DNA of 64,000 bases from Chloroflexota bacterium. Lineage in GTDB: Bacteria > Chloroflexota > UBA6077 > JACCZL01. A program made the position numbers and the translations under genes. The stretch lies in the NCBI GenBank assembly GCA_020845495.1, contig JADLFM010000141.1, positions 124,001 to 188,000 of the forward strand. Direction: 5' to 3'. The notes beneath the pieces were generated by a model, which ran no database searches, had not been told where the DNA came from, and worked only from the letters and a program-made list of their open reading frames with translations. This document shows, one piece after another, positions 34,824 to 43,419 of this stretch. Within the stretch, counting starts at the first letter, position 1. The number at the start of each line of letters is the position of its first letter.

Positions 34824-36890
34824 TCACTCCCGGGCGCCCCGCACCTCGACGACTCGCAACGGCACTGCGTCTGACTCCGCCTGCACGCCGGCCGGCCGCA
34901 CTGGCTGGCGGGTCACCGCCACGAGTCGCCCGTCCGTGTCGGCCACGCGCACCGCGAGCACGTAGGCGCCGGGCGCCAGGTCCGCGCCGATGGGAAACTG
35001 GTAATCAGCTTCGACGCGCTGCCCCACGCGCCAGCCGCCCGAGACCCTCCCTGTGTCGAGCGGCAGCGTCCACGTCCTGACCGATCCAGCGCCGTCCTGG
35101 GGGCGCATGTCCTGGGGGCGCACGTCCTGGGGGCGCACGTCCTGGGGGCGCACGTCCTGAGAGCGTGTATCCTGAGGGCGTAGCTCCACGAGCAGGCTCG
35201 TCCCGGGCGGCAGCGCCGCGAGCGGCATCCAGTGCAGCCGAAGCTCCAGCCGCCGGCCGGGCCGCAACGTTGAGTTGTCCAACCCGTACCCGTCCAGGCT
35301 GGCCAGATCTCCGAACTGCGCCCCGACCGGCGCGCCGGCAGACGTGTCGTAGACCCAGGCGTAGTCGAAGCCGTTCAGCGTGACGGTGGACTCCGGCGCC
35401 CAGGTCAACAAACTCTCGTCGAAGAAGGGCGGACGCTCGCCGAGGTCACGGTTGCGGCTGTACACCACGAGATAGTCGTAGGCGGCGGCGTCCGCGCCCT
35501 CAGCAGGGGCGACCTGACCCCTGAACTGAGTGTCGAGGACGGTGGTGTAGATCTCCCCCGGCATACCGACCTTCAGGCCGGCGGCGTTCGGCTTCTCGTT
35601 CAGGTACGCGGCGATCTGATCCAGGCCCTCACCCCAGCCGCTACTGACGGCCGCTCGGGCACCCGTCGCCGGGGGAACGAGCGGATTGGCGTAGGTGAGC
35701 AGATACGGCCAGGTGGAGAGCGTCGCCCAGGTGCCCAGTGCCACGATGCCGAGCCCGACTGTGGCGGCAGCAACTCGCCGTGCGCGTGGCTGTCGGAGCC
35801 GCTCGACGACGAGCCAGAGTCCCAGCCCGGCCAGCACGTCCAGGGTCGGGAAGATCGGCAGGAGGTAGCGGTCGAAGTTCTTGGCCGCAACCGTCATGGC
35901 AACGCCGAAGAGCAGCGCGAACAGGCCGAGCGCGAGCGCCGCGCGGCCCGCCGCACCTCGTGGCCGGACGACGACGAGCGCGAGCAGCCCGGCGAGCATC
36001 AGCGGCGTGCCCCGCACGAGCAGGACCAGCAGGTAGAAGAGTGAGCCTGCACGAGCATCGGCGACGGCCGCGTGCTCCGGATTGGCGTTGTCGCGGACGA
36101 AGCCGAACACCCGCCCGAGGGTGTCGAGCGGCGCCGTCCACATGGCTGGCCAGAGCAGCAGATACGTGGCCGCCGCGAGGACGCCCCAGGCGAGTAGATC
36201 GCGCCACGCAGCCGGCCGCCGCAGCGCGCTCGGCCCGCGCACCAGCACGAGTGAGAGCGGGACCACGCCAAGCAGGATCAGCGCCGGCGCCTTCGAGAGC
36301 AGCGCCAGCCCGGCCGTCACGCCGGCCAGGACGACGACGCCGGCACCCCCACCCCGCCAGCGATCCAGCGCAGCAAGCACGGCCAGCGTCAGCCAGAGGG
36401 TCAGCGAGGCGTCGATGTGAACGAGCCTGGCGTGCGCCAGGAAGAACGGGTCCAGCGCGAGCAGCAGCCCGCCGAAGATGGCCGGCCCTGCACCGAACAG
36501 CCGCCATAGCAGCCAGACGGCCACCCCGACGCCAAGCGCCGTCACCATACCGAACGCCCGCCGTGCCGATGTAAGCGCCGATAAGAAGCCAGGGCGCTGA
36601 CTCACCTCCCGCCGCGAGACGTCGCGCCGGCTGGGAGCAAGCTCACGTGACGCCACCGCGCCCATCCCGAGCGAGGCCGTCCACATCGTCGTTACGCCCG
36701 GGTGGCCGGTCTGGAACGTCTGCCCGTACTGCCCGGCCTCCAACGCGCGGGCGAACGCTGCGCTCCGCCCGATCCAGAACAGTTCGTCCGTCGTCACGAA
36801 GCGGTCGAGCGCCAGCGCGCGGGGGACCAGCGCGACGAGCATGGCCAGAACGGCCGCCAGGATCGGCGCTGAGCGCTTGAAGGCCGTCAT
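34824..36890 (-). CDS. GT39-type membrane glycosyltransferase (PMT/ArnT-like)
   Basis: About 689 residues. Helix 1 ('APILAAVLAMLVALV') is followed by 'RFVTTDELFWIGRSAAF', the catalytic Asp-Glu loop of polyprenyl-phosphate-sugar glycosyltransferases. 'FQTGHPGVTTMW' and roughly ten more helices come next. The last 250 residues form a soluble domain that includes a five-residue PQDVR tandem repeat. ATG at 36890 is used, but it has no clear ribosome-binding site. The frame continues to 37142 and a TTG at 37031 just after the preceding gene's stop is possible. The gene probably follows the MmgE/PrpD gene in one transcript, although there is no functional link. Confidence 0.85.
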   Translation of the reverse strand: MTAFKRSAPILAAVLAMLVALVPRALALDRFVTTDELFWIGRSAAFARALEAGQYGQTFQTGHPGVTTMWTASLGMGAVASRELAPSRRDVSRREVSQRPGFLSALTSARRAFGMVTALGVGVAVWLLWRLFGAGPAIFGGLLLALDPFFLAHARLVHIDASLTLWLTLAVLAALDRWRGGGAGVVVLAGVTAGLALLSKAPALILLGVVPLSLVLVRGPSALRRPAAWRDLLAWGVLAAATYLLLWPAMWTAPLDTLGRVFGFVRDNANPEHAAVADARAGSLFYLLVLLVRGTPLMLAGLLALVVVRPRGAAGRAALALGLFALLFGVAMTVAAKNFDRYLLPIFPTLDVLAGLGLWLVVERLRQPRARRVAAATVGLGIVALGTWATLSTWPYLLTYANPLVPPATGARAAVSSGWGEGLDQIAAYLNEKPNAAGLKVGMPGEIYTTVLDTQFRGQVAPAEGADAAAYDYLVVYSRNRDLGERPPFFDESLLTWAPESTVTLNGFDYAWVYDTSAGAPVGAQFGDLASLDGYGLDNSTLRPGRRLELRLHWMPLAALPPGTSLLVELRPQDTRSQDVRPQDVRPQDVRPQDMRPQDGAGSVRTWTLPLDTGRVSGGWRVGQRVEADYQFPIGADLAPGAYVLAVRVADTDGRLVAVTRQPVRPAGVQAESDAVPLRVVEVRGARE
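35094..35183. repeat. 15-bp tandem repeat x6 inside the glycosyltransferase gene
   Basis: Units of GTCCTGGGGGCGCAC (the last two degenerate) encode a PQDVR/PQDMR pentapeptide array in the soluble C-terminal domain. It is in frame, so copy-number change would alter protein length without breaking it. Confidence 0.9.
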
Positions 36891-37035
36891 CTGGGAGATA
36901 GGGCGTACCGTGCGCTCCTGAGGCACGCGCGGCCGGCTGCCGGCGCCCAGGGCAGCCGCGGTTGATGCGGTCGCGACCGCCCCTTCGCTCGGTACCGCCC
37001 GGCGGCCCGGCTCCTCGGGTATTGCTTGCAAGGCG

Positions 37036-38466
37036 CTAGCCGTGCTCCGTCCGCTGCGCCCCGTCCCGGCCACTGGGCAGCCCGACCAGCCCTCGCACGT
37101 CAGGCCGCGTGTCCAGCCCGGTGATGGACGCCGCGAGCGCATCAGCGTGCCCGGCGTAGGGCGTGCCGGGCAACATGCCCAGGAACTTGTCGGTCAACTC
37201 CTGATGGCTGAGCGGGTTCTCCGGATCGCCCTTGGGGCTGCCCACCGTCGCCGCGACGGTGCGCCCGTCGCGCAGGGTGAGCCGGACTTCGGCTGGGAAC
37301 TCACGTGGATAGCGGGCATCGAGCGCCGGATCCAGCCGCACGGACGTGCGCTGCATCAGGTCTCGGACCTCAGCCTCGGCGATCCGGTCGTCGCTGAAGT
37401 CAGTCAGCCGCAGCGCGCCGTCGACGAGTGCCCGAGCGGTGCAATACTGAACGCTGAACTTGGCGGCGTACAGGTGCGCGGGCGCCGGATTGTCGGTCAG
37501 GTCGAGGACCGAATGATACGCTCCGATGTCGACCCTCGCCACCTCGGCTCCGCTCAGGCCGTACTCGCCGCGCAGCCAGAGGGCGGCGTCTACCGACGAG
37601 TGGGTGTGCCGGCAGGACGGGTACGGCTTGATCGAGACGCCGGGCAGCTTCCAGCCCTGACCGAGCGCGCGGGTCACGGCCGCCGGGTCGCCGCCCGGCG
37701 CAGTCGCCGCGAAGAAGCCCTGGCGGCCCTCCAGAATCGTGCGGGCGCCGCTGAAGCCGAGCGCCGCCAGTTCGGCTGCGAGCACCCCGTTCGCGGCGGC
37801 CCGTCCGGTATGCAGGTGCTTCGACATCGCGCCGTCCGCGATGAACTCCCAGAGCCCGCCGGCCTGGGTACCGGCGTTCCCCAGCGCCCAGGTCAGCCGC
37901 TGCCGATCGAGCCCAAGCAGCCAGCCGGCGGCGGCTGCCGCACCGAAGACGCCACAGGTGGCCGTGTTGTGCCAGTGGAAGTAGTGGCTCGGACCAACGG
38001 CCTCACCCACCCGGATCGCCACCTCATAGCCAAGGGCAACAGCAGCCAACAGGTCGCGCCCGCTCGCGCCACGCTGCTCGGCAACGGCCAGAGCGGCCGG
38101 CACCACAACCGCCGCCGGGTGGATCACCGATGCTCGGTCGACATCGTCCATCTCGACGATGTGGGAGACACCGCCATTGTGGAGGGCCGCCGCCTGCGTG
38201 CTCCGGCCCGCGACAAGCCCGACACAGGAGCAGCCGGCTGCTGGCTGCGCGCCGCTGTGCTCCAGCAGGATTCGGCCAGGCTGCGTCGCAAGGCCGGCGA
38301 TGGCGCAGCCAAGCCAGTCTAACACCCACCAGGCGGCGTTCTCGCGCACACCGTCCGGGACGTCGGTGGCCCGAGTGCCACTCACGAAGGCCGCGAGGCG
38401 CTCGGTGAGGCTGGCGTCCACCGGCGCGGTGCTCGCGCCAGCGCAAGATCGCGCGTCAACCGTCAT
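37036..38466 (-). CDS. MmgE/PrpD family protein
   Basis: 476 residues, normal for the family. Members include 2-methylcitrate dehydratase and cis-aconitate decarboxylase, acting on tricarboxylic-type acids. 'VLDWLGCAIAGL', 'HNGGVSHIVEMDDVDR', 'HPAAVVVPAALAVAE', 'HWHNTATCGVFGAAAAAG' and 'KPYPSCRHTHSSVDAAL' are conserved blocks. The reaction here is not known, as no methylcitrate cycle genes accompany it. ATG at 38466 has GAGGAGG seven bases upstream on the minus strand, which fixes the start despite a frame open to 38577. Confidence 0.92.
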   Translation of the reverse strand: MTVDARSCAGASTAPVDASLTERLAAFVSGTRATDVPDGVRENAAWWVLDWLGCAIAGLATQPGRILLEHSGAQPAAGCSCVGLVAGRSTQAAALHNGGVSHIVEMDDVDRASVIHPAAVVVPAALAVAEQRGASGRDLLAAVALGYEVAIRVGEAVGPSHYFHWHNTATCGVFGAAAAAGWLLGLDRQRLTWALGNAGTQAGGLWEFIADGAMSKHLHTGRAAANGVLAAELAALGFSGARTILEGRQGFFAATAPGGDPAAVTRALGQGWKLPGVSIKPYPSCRHTHSSVDAALWLRGEYGLSGAEVARVDIGAYHSVLDLTDNPAPAHLYAAKFSVQYCTARALVDGALRLTDFSDDRIAEAEVRDLMQRTSVRLDPALDARYPREFPAEVRLTLRDGRTVAATVGSPKGDPENPLSHQELTDKFLGMLPGTPYAGHADALAASITGLDTRPDVRGLVGLPSGRDGAQRTEHG

Positions 38467-39274
38467 GCAGGGCCTCCTCTCAGCGCTACACCTCGACGAT
38501 CTGCTGCCCAGGCGCCCGATATCGTCACCATCCGGTGCTCTCCGGCTGCGTCTGCCAGCCGCGTCGCTCGACTGCACGCCCGACGACGTGTCGTCTGGCA
38601 GTGTCGCCTGGCAACGTCAAGGGATAGTGCCACCCGGCAACGTACACGAACCATCCCATCCGGACGTATTGTGCAACTCGCCGAGCACGCCGGATCGTCG
38701 CCAACGCGGATGCCAGCTATCGAGCGAAGGCAGCCCTGTCGACCGTTGCGTGGGCCTCTCAGCCGCGCTGCACGGAGTACGCCAGCCCTCACGTTTCGAG
38801 TGCGCCGGATGCATCGGTGGCACGGCAGGCTTGACAGGCTGGCTAACACGTCATAGACTCGGAAAAGGTTGACGTGCGACATCCCGTCGTGCAAGGCCGC
38901 CGCCCGAATTCTGCCCGGTACCCGTGGAGCAGCATGCCTCTCGCCGTCGCGTGCGCCCAGGCTCGATCTCACGCCGCCCCGATGCGGGATGGCGTGGTGA
39001 TCGCGAAGCCAAAACGATGGGCGACCGTTCTCTCAATGAGTTCACAGCGGCTTGCGGGATCGAGTGGCAGGGGATCGATTGGATCACTTCGGGCGGAGTT
39101 GTCCTCGTCGCCCGCTCGCCGCTCCCAGAGGGGCTTCCGCAGCGGGTGTGCCGCGATCTGCCGACGGCCAGGTCGGCCGCCGGGCGATTCTATACCACAG
39201 CCATGGACGTTCGCGAGCGCGCCACAACGGGGTGGCGCCGTTCGACGCCGATGACAAAGGAGTGTCACTCGCAC
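38467..39274. other. Long leader region between divergent MmgE/PrpD and sigma-factor genes
   Basis: About 800 bases without a gene I can support. Several open frames exist on both strands, but none has a ribosome-binding site or protein-like composition. A promoter-like pair at 38831-38859 points right and could start a long 5' leader or a small RNA. Confidence 0.5.
38831..38859 (+). promoter_or_regulatory. Sigma-70-type promoter candidate
   Basis: TTGACA (38831-38836), 17-base spacer, TAGACT (38854-38859). The -35 box is perfect and the -10 box has four of six consensus bases. It reads toward the sigma-factor gene some 700 bases away, with no certain gene between. Confidence 0.45.
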
Positions 39275-39553
39275 ATGGATGATGAATCGACAGACTCGCC
39301 GGGAGCGCGCCAGCGAGCGGCCGCTGTCCTGGCGCGCGAGGTGAGCCACCTGGAGGGGCGGCGGCGTCTCGTAACGAGACGACACGATCGGCCACGCCGA
39401 ATCAGCGCGGCAGAGCGCAGCCAAGTGTTGCGGAAGGCCGTCAGCCTCGTGTATTCTGTCAACAGAGGGCGTGAGGCGACGCCTCGGACGTTCGCCATCG
39501 ATCGGTGCGGCCGCGGCAATGATTGGTGCGGCTCGCTTCGTAGTCAGGGCTAG
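39275..39553 (+). CDS. Possible small charged protein upstream of the sigma factor
   Basis: 92 residues if it starts at ATG 39275; AAAGGAG lies about 12 bases upstream, rather far. The product is soluble and rich in Arg ('HLEGRRRLVTRRHDRPRR') with no recognised domain, and it ends 11 bases before the sigma-factor start. An in-frame opening to 38924 exists but looks non-coding. It may be a real small gene or simply the sigma-factor leader. Confidence 0.3.
   Translation: MDDESTDSPGARQRAAAVLAREVSHLEGRRRLVTRRHDRPRRISAAERSQVLRKAVSLVYSVNRGREATPRTFAIDRCGRGNDWCGSLRSQG
39428..39457 (+). promoter_or_regulatory. Promoter candidate for the sigma-factor gene
   Basis: TTGCGG (39428-39433), 18-base spacer, TATTCT (39452-39457), about 107 bases before the start codon at 39565. 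Confidence 0.4.
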
Positions 39554-39564
39554 AAGCGCGAGCG

Positions 39565-40644
39565 ATGATTATTGACGACCTCCGAATCAACGACGCCGGT
39601 GCGTCTAACGATCGCGACGGCTTTAGCACCGAGTCCCTCGGCCCCGACCTCTCGGAGCTCGAGCAGATTCACGTCGAGGCCGAGACAGAAGTCGGCCCGC
39701 CCACACCCACGCACTCTGCCGATCATGCCGACGCCACCATCGACTCGCCGCTCGGCATCTACTTCCGCGACATTGCGCGAATCCCTCTGCTGACGGCCGA
39801 AGACGAAGTCACCCTCGCCAAGGCGCTCGAAAAAGGAGAGATCGCGCGAGTAACCCTCCGGGACGAGCCACCACAGGGCCGTGCCGAGCGTCAGGCGCTG
39901 GAAGCAGACATTACCGCGGGCGATGCCGCGCGCACGAAGCTGATGGAGTCGAACCTCCGCCTCGTCGTTTCGGTCGCGCGGCGTTACCTCGGCCGTGGGC
40001 TCCCGTTTTCGGACCTCATTCAGGAGGGCAGCCTCGGGCTCTCACGCGCGGTCGAGAAGTTCGACTACAAGCGCGGGTTCAAGTTCAGCACCTACGCGTA
40101 CTGGTGGATTCGTCAGGCGGTCACCCGGGCCATCGCGAACCAGAGTCGCACGATCCGCGTCCCGGTCCACATGATCGACCAGATCGGTCACGTCTACAGC
40201 GAGTACCAGAAGCTTCAGCAGAAGCTCGGGCACGATCCACGGGTCGAGGATCTCGCCGAGGCGATGAACATGCCGGTCGAGAAGGTCCGTGAGGCGTTCC
40301 GGGCCTCGGCGAACCCGATCTCGCTCGAGACACCGGTCGGCAGCGACGAGGAGAACACACTCGGGGATCTCCTGTCCAACCACGCCGAGGAGGCGCCGGC
40401 CGATGTCGCCGAGCGGACGCTGCTAAGCGACTACCTGGACGATGCGCTCGAGGACCTGACGCCCCGCGAGCGGATGGTGCTCCGAATGCGATTTGGGATC
40501 TCCGATCAGCGCCCCCGCACGCTGGGAGAGATTGGCCAGGTTATCGGCGTCAGCCGCGAACGGGTCCGTCAGCTCGAAGCTGAGGCAATCGCCAAGCTCC
40601 GGCGGCCACATCTCCGTCTGCGCCTGGCCGAATACCTGGAGTAG
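39565..40644 (+). CDS. RNA polymerase sigma-70 factor, RpoD/SigA group
   Basis: 359 residues. Region 1.2 ('DSPLGIYFRDIARIPLLT'), region 2 ('LRLVVSVARRYLGRGLPFSD', 'KRGFKFSTYAYWWIRQAVTR'), region 3 ('IDQIGHVYSEYQKLQQKLG') and region 4 ('LGEIGQVIGVSRERVRQLEA') are all present and complete. A short acidic N-terminus replaces the long region 1.1 of enterobacterial RpoD. It could be the housekeeping factor or a group 2 paralogue; the window alone cannot decide. ATG at 39565 follows GCGAGCG, a weak ribosome-binding site. A strong terminator follows the gene. Confidence 0.95.
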   Translation: MIIDDLRINDAGASNDRDGFSTESLGPDLSELEQIHVEAETEVGPPTPTHSADHADATIDSPLGIYFRDIARIPLLTAEDEVTLAKALEKGEIARVTLRDEPPQGRAERQALEADITAGDAARTKLMESNLRLVVSVARRYLGRGLPFSDLIQEGSLGLSRAVEKFDYKRGFKFSTYAYWWIRQAVTRAIANQSRTIRVPVHMIDQIGHVYSEYQKLQQKLGHDPRVEDLAEAMNMPVEKVREAFRASANPISLETPVGSDEENTLGDLLSNHAEEAPADVAERTLLSDYLDDALEDLTPRERMVLRMRFGISDQRPRTLGEIGQVIGVSRERVRQLEAEAIAKLRRPHLRLRLAEYLE

Positions 40645-40697
40645 TGAACGGCGAGGTGCCATCATGGTAACCTCGCGCACGAGGTGAACGATGGAAG

Positions 40698-40731
40698 GGG
40701 GCGGTCCTCAGGCGGGGACCGCCCCTTGTTT
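40698..40731 (+). terminator. Terminator after the sigma-factor gene
   Basis: Perfect ten-bp stem GGGGCGGTCC (40698-40707) with 40716-40725, loop TCAGGCGG, followed by TTGTTT. The rest of 40645-40964 holds only the 14-bp repeats. Confidence 0.85.
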
Positions 40732-40848
40732 ATGGCCTCGAGGTCTGTGGCCTCGAGGTTTGTGCGCTCAATCGCCCTGCCCTCGCGCCCGACTCAGGGA
40801 CGCTCGCTGCTCCACGCCGCTCTGTGTCGCTGGAGGCACTCCTGTTCA

Positions 40849-40932
40849 GGCGGGGTAACGTAGGCGATGTAACGCAAGCTAGGCAACGCAGGCGGAGTAA
40901 CGCAGGCGGAGTAACGCAGGCGGAGTAACGCC
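40849..40932. repeat. Tandem repeat, 14-bp unit x6
   Basis: Consecutive 14-mers from 40849; the last three are GGCGGAGTAACGCA (the final one ends CC) and the first three are degenerate. The array ends 32 bases before the start codon at 40965. Confidence 0.92.
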
Positions 40933-40964
40933 GCGGACATCATTGACGAGACGGGAGTGACGCT

Positions 40965-41288
40965 GTGCAGGAGATCGAGCTTTCCACCGCCGAACGCATC
41001 CTCGAAGGAGCGATCCTGAATCTGATTCGGCGCGGGACGGACGGATCGCTCGTCCTGTCGATGGACCACTGGCGGCTGCAATCGATCACCAATGCCGCTG
41101 CGACCTTTACGCCCGAACCGCCGGCCCCGCCGACAACCGACCCCCTCGTCATCGCCTGCGACCAGATGGTCCGTCTGACCTGGCATCGCCTCCCCAGGCA
41201 GCGGGAGCGTTCTCAGGTCCGCTTCGATCTCCGGAACGGCGATATCCTGACCTTCAGCGGTCGACTCCGCGACCCAGATATCGCGTAA
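40965..41288 (+). CDS. Small hypothetical protein
   Basis: 107 residues from GTG 40965, with GGGAGTGACGC upstream as a plausible ribosome-binding site. Cytoplasmic, no membrane segment. The sequence reads as alternating strands ('LVLSMDHWRLQSI', 'MVRLTWHRLPR', 'SQVRFDLRNGDILTFSG'), suggesting a small beta-barrel, and has a Pro/Thr-rich loop in the middle. I do not recognise a family. It sits between a 14-bp repeat array and a convergent methyltransferase gene. Confidence 0.6.
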   Translation: MQEIELSTAERILEGAILNLIRRGTDGSLVLSMDHWRLQSITNAAATFTPEPPAPPTTDPLVIACDQMVRLTWHRLPRQRERSQVRFDLRNGDILTFSGRLRDPDIA

Positions 41289-41325
41289 GGCTGCGAACTG
41301 CCGGCAGCGCAGCCCGAGGGTCTCG

Positions 41326-41988
41326 TTATGTCCCCGTTGCGCTCGGCTTGCGGCCGGCGACGAGGTAGCCGCTCGTGAGTGCATCGCTCGGAAGCAGTCG
41401 GCCTGCCACCGGCTCCATACCCCAGAGCAGGGCGCACAGCGCCAGCACGGGCGGCGACACCACCCGATTCAGGCGTGTCGGCTCCATGACCAGCCGCACC
41501 ACGAGCACCAGCAGGGTCTGGTAGGCGGTGTGCTGCGGCACGACCGCCGGATCGAGTGGCGCAAACAGGCGCGTCAGTGTATACGGCGTGAACCGCCAAT
41601 AGTCGGCTGGGCGGTCGTGGAGCGGGAAGCAGAAGCGCGTCGTCAAGATGAGGCGTCCCCCCGGCTTGAGCACCCGCACGATCTCGCGCGCGGCGGCCGG
41701 CGGATCGAGCAGATGCTCGAAGACTTCGGTACAGACGATCGCGTCGAACGATTCGTCACCGAACGGCAGATGATGCGCGTCGCCGATCGCGTCGACATCC
41801 GGTCGGGGTCGGTGGTCCAGTGCAATCACCCGTCCCGGTAACAAGCTGGCGAACGGCCGCAGCCCCGCGCCAAGATCGAGAACGACCCCCTGCACGCCCC
41901 GAAGTTCGCGCCGCAGGAAGGTGTCGATGCCATGCCGGCTGAGCCGCTTGCTCAGAGCGACCTTCGCGATGGCGGCGCGTCGCAGCAT
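41326..41988 (-). CDS. Class I SAM-dependent methyltransferase
   Basis: 220 residues from ATG 41988; a frame to 42021 exists. 'GVVLDLGAGLRPF' is motif I, 'VIALDHRP' the acidic end of strand 2, 'DAIVCTEVFEHLLDP' motif II and 'VLKPGGRLILTTRF' motif III. This is the Methyltransf_11 type, which methylates small molecules, quinones or glycans. A C-terminal hydrophobic stretch ('PPVLALCALLWGMEP') suggests membrane association, as in several glycan- or lipid-modifying relatives. Substrate unknown. Convergent with the small gene at 40965. Confidence 0.88.
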   Translation of the reverse strand: MLRRAAIAKVALSKRLSRHGIDTFLRRELRGVQGVVLDLGAGLRPFASLLPGRVIALDHRPRPDVDAIGDAHHLPFGDESFDAIVCTEVFEHLLDPPAAAREIVRVLKPGGRLILTTRFCFPLHDRPADYWRFTPYTLTRLFAPLDPAVVPQHTAYQTLLVLVVRLVMEPTRLNRVVSPPVLALCALLWGMEPVAGRLLPSDALTSGYLVAGRKPSATGT

Positions 41989-42611
41989 GGCCGATGCCCC
42001 CTGGCCGGCGGCCCCGGCCAACGCGAAGTATACGGCGAGGCCCCGCCCGCCCGACCGTCTACCGTGTCAGTTCGAGCGCTCGTTCACACGGCGCGCATAC
42101 GATCCAGGTCCCTCGTAGTCCTTCGCCCGTCCCCGGAGAGCCAGACGGTACGTTTAATGAACGCGGTGGGCACGTCGGCTGCCCGCTCGGGTCGCGCGCG
42201 GCCCGAGCGGGTCCGCCCACTCAGGACCGTGCCTGTACGTACCGCACGTACCTGCGGTTGCCGGCGTGCCGAGCACCCGCTCCGTCGACTGCTCGGGCCT
42301 CCGCGGGCGCATCCCGTCGCCGGTTCTCGCTCGTGACCCCGTGCGCGCTCGTCCGTTCTGCATGGTGGAGCGAGTGCAGGCGTACGGTCGAGGCACCCGC
42401 AACGGCGTACATGACGCTGCTCGATCGCCTGGTTTGAAGCCGGTACGCGGACGAGATGCGATTCGCCTGACCTGCGATGGCCGTTCGGTTTACAATCCGA
42501 CGACTTCGAGCCTGGGGAGGGTACCTCAGTTCGGGCCGGGCCGTTCGAAAGGCTGGTGCCCTGCGCTCGCGCCGCTCAGTCACCGTGCCCCAGGGAGGAA
42601 GGGACGACCAC
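41989..42611. other. 623-base gap with no supported gene
   Basis: The open frames in all phases here are Arg/Ser/Pro-rich and lack ribosome-binding sites. I find no RNA gene. It should contain promoters for the divergent genes at 41988 and 42612. Confidence 0.5.
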
Positions 42612-43361
42612 ATGAGATTGCCCATTCGCTCGCTCGGCTTTCTGGTGGGAGGTCTGCTGATCGGGACGGCGCTCGTCCCAGCCGCCGCGCAGCAGCAGAC
42701 CTCAGGGGTCGACGGCCAGGTTGCCGTTCGGTCGGACGGCGCGGTCTACCTCATCTCGAACGGTCAGCGCCGCTGGGTCGCGACCGTCCAGATCACTGAC
42801 GACGAACTGAATGCGTATCCCGAAGGCGAGCCCATCTACGCTGGCCTCGGGCCAATCGGCCAGAACACCGCATCCGCGCCGGCTAGCCAGGGGAGTACCA
42901 CTCGCACCTCAGCAGTGCCAAGCCCGGTGGCCGCCAGCCCGTCCGCGTCCGGCTCTTCGGCAAGTAGCCCGTCGACCGGAACGACGGCTCGCGCTCCCGG
43001 CTCGGGCACCACAGCCACCGCGAGTGGCGCGGCGGCTCCGACGCCGACCACCGCCTCAGCCTCGGCTCCCACGGGCTTCAGCGCCAAGGTCGATATCGAC
43101 GGAGCGGCCAAGTTCGAGGCTGGCGACAAGATGAAGGTACAGATCAAGACCGGCAAGCGGGACGTCTCCTGTGAGCTTACTGTCAAATGGCCAGACGGCA
43201 GCCAGTCCAAGGAGGACTCGCGGCTGGCCGATGGCGACGGCAAGTGCCGCTTCAGCCTCGACGTTCCCTCGAACATGACGGTCGGCACCGGCACGCTGCT
43301 CGGCTCGGCGCGGGATGGCGGCCAGGTGGCGAACGATCAGATCGAGTTCGAGATCAAGTAG
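42612..43361 (+). CDS. Secreted protein with a Ser/Thr/Ala-rich central linker
   Basis: 249 residues, starting at ATG 42612, which follows a GGGAGGAAGGGA purine tract; a frame to 42477 is not needed. A signal peptide ends 'ALVPAAAQQ'. The first domain (about 30-80), 'DGAVYLISNGQRRWVATVQI', resembles a short repeat found in secreted proteins that display strings after a prompt-like fold. A 100-residue low-complexity linker and a C-terminal beta-sandwich ('AKFEAGDKMKVQIKTGKRDV', two Cys likely disulfide-bonded) follow. Function unknown. The next gene, also secreted, starts 58 bases on, so they are probably co-transcribed. Confidence 0.75.
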   Translation: MRLPIRSLGFLVGGLLIGTALVPAAAQQQTSGVDGQVAVRSDGAVYLISNGQRRWVATVQITDDELNAYPEGEPIYAGLGPIGQNTASAPASQGSTTRTSAVPSPVAASPSASGSSASSPSTGTTARAPGSGTTATASGAAAPTPTTASASAPTGFSAKVDIDGAAKFEAGDKMKVQIKTGKRDVSCELTVKWPDGSQSKEDSRLADGDGKCRFSLDVPSNMTVGTGTLLGSARDGGQVANDQIEFEIK

Positions 43362-43405
43362 GCGCCGAGATCACGTAGGCGTCGAGTTCACGTAGGCGTC
43401 GAGCA
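43355..43405. repeat. 17-bp tandem repeat x3 spanning a stop codon
   Basis: Units at 43355, 43372 and 43389 (CACGTAGGCGTCGAGTT and variants). The first contains the TAG stop of the upstream secreted-protein gene, so the array begins in coding sequence and ends 14 bases before the next start codon. Confidence 0.88.
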
Positions 43406-43419
43406 CCAGGAGCGTCCAG

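Noticed and set aside
37042..38322. 426-residue plus-strand open frame
   Set aside because: Antisense shadow of the MmgE/PrpD gene; no ribosome-binding site and no domain.
38924..39274. N-terminal extension of the small gene before the sigma factor
   Set aside because: No ribosome-binding site, mixed composition and other open frames of the same length here; only the part from 39275 was kept, at low confidence.
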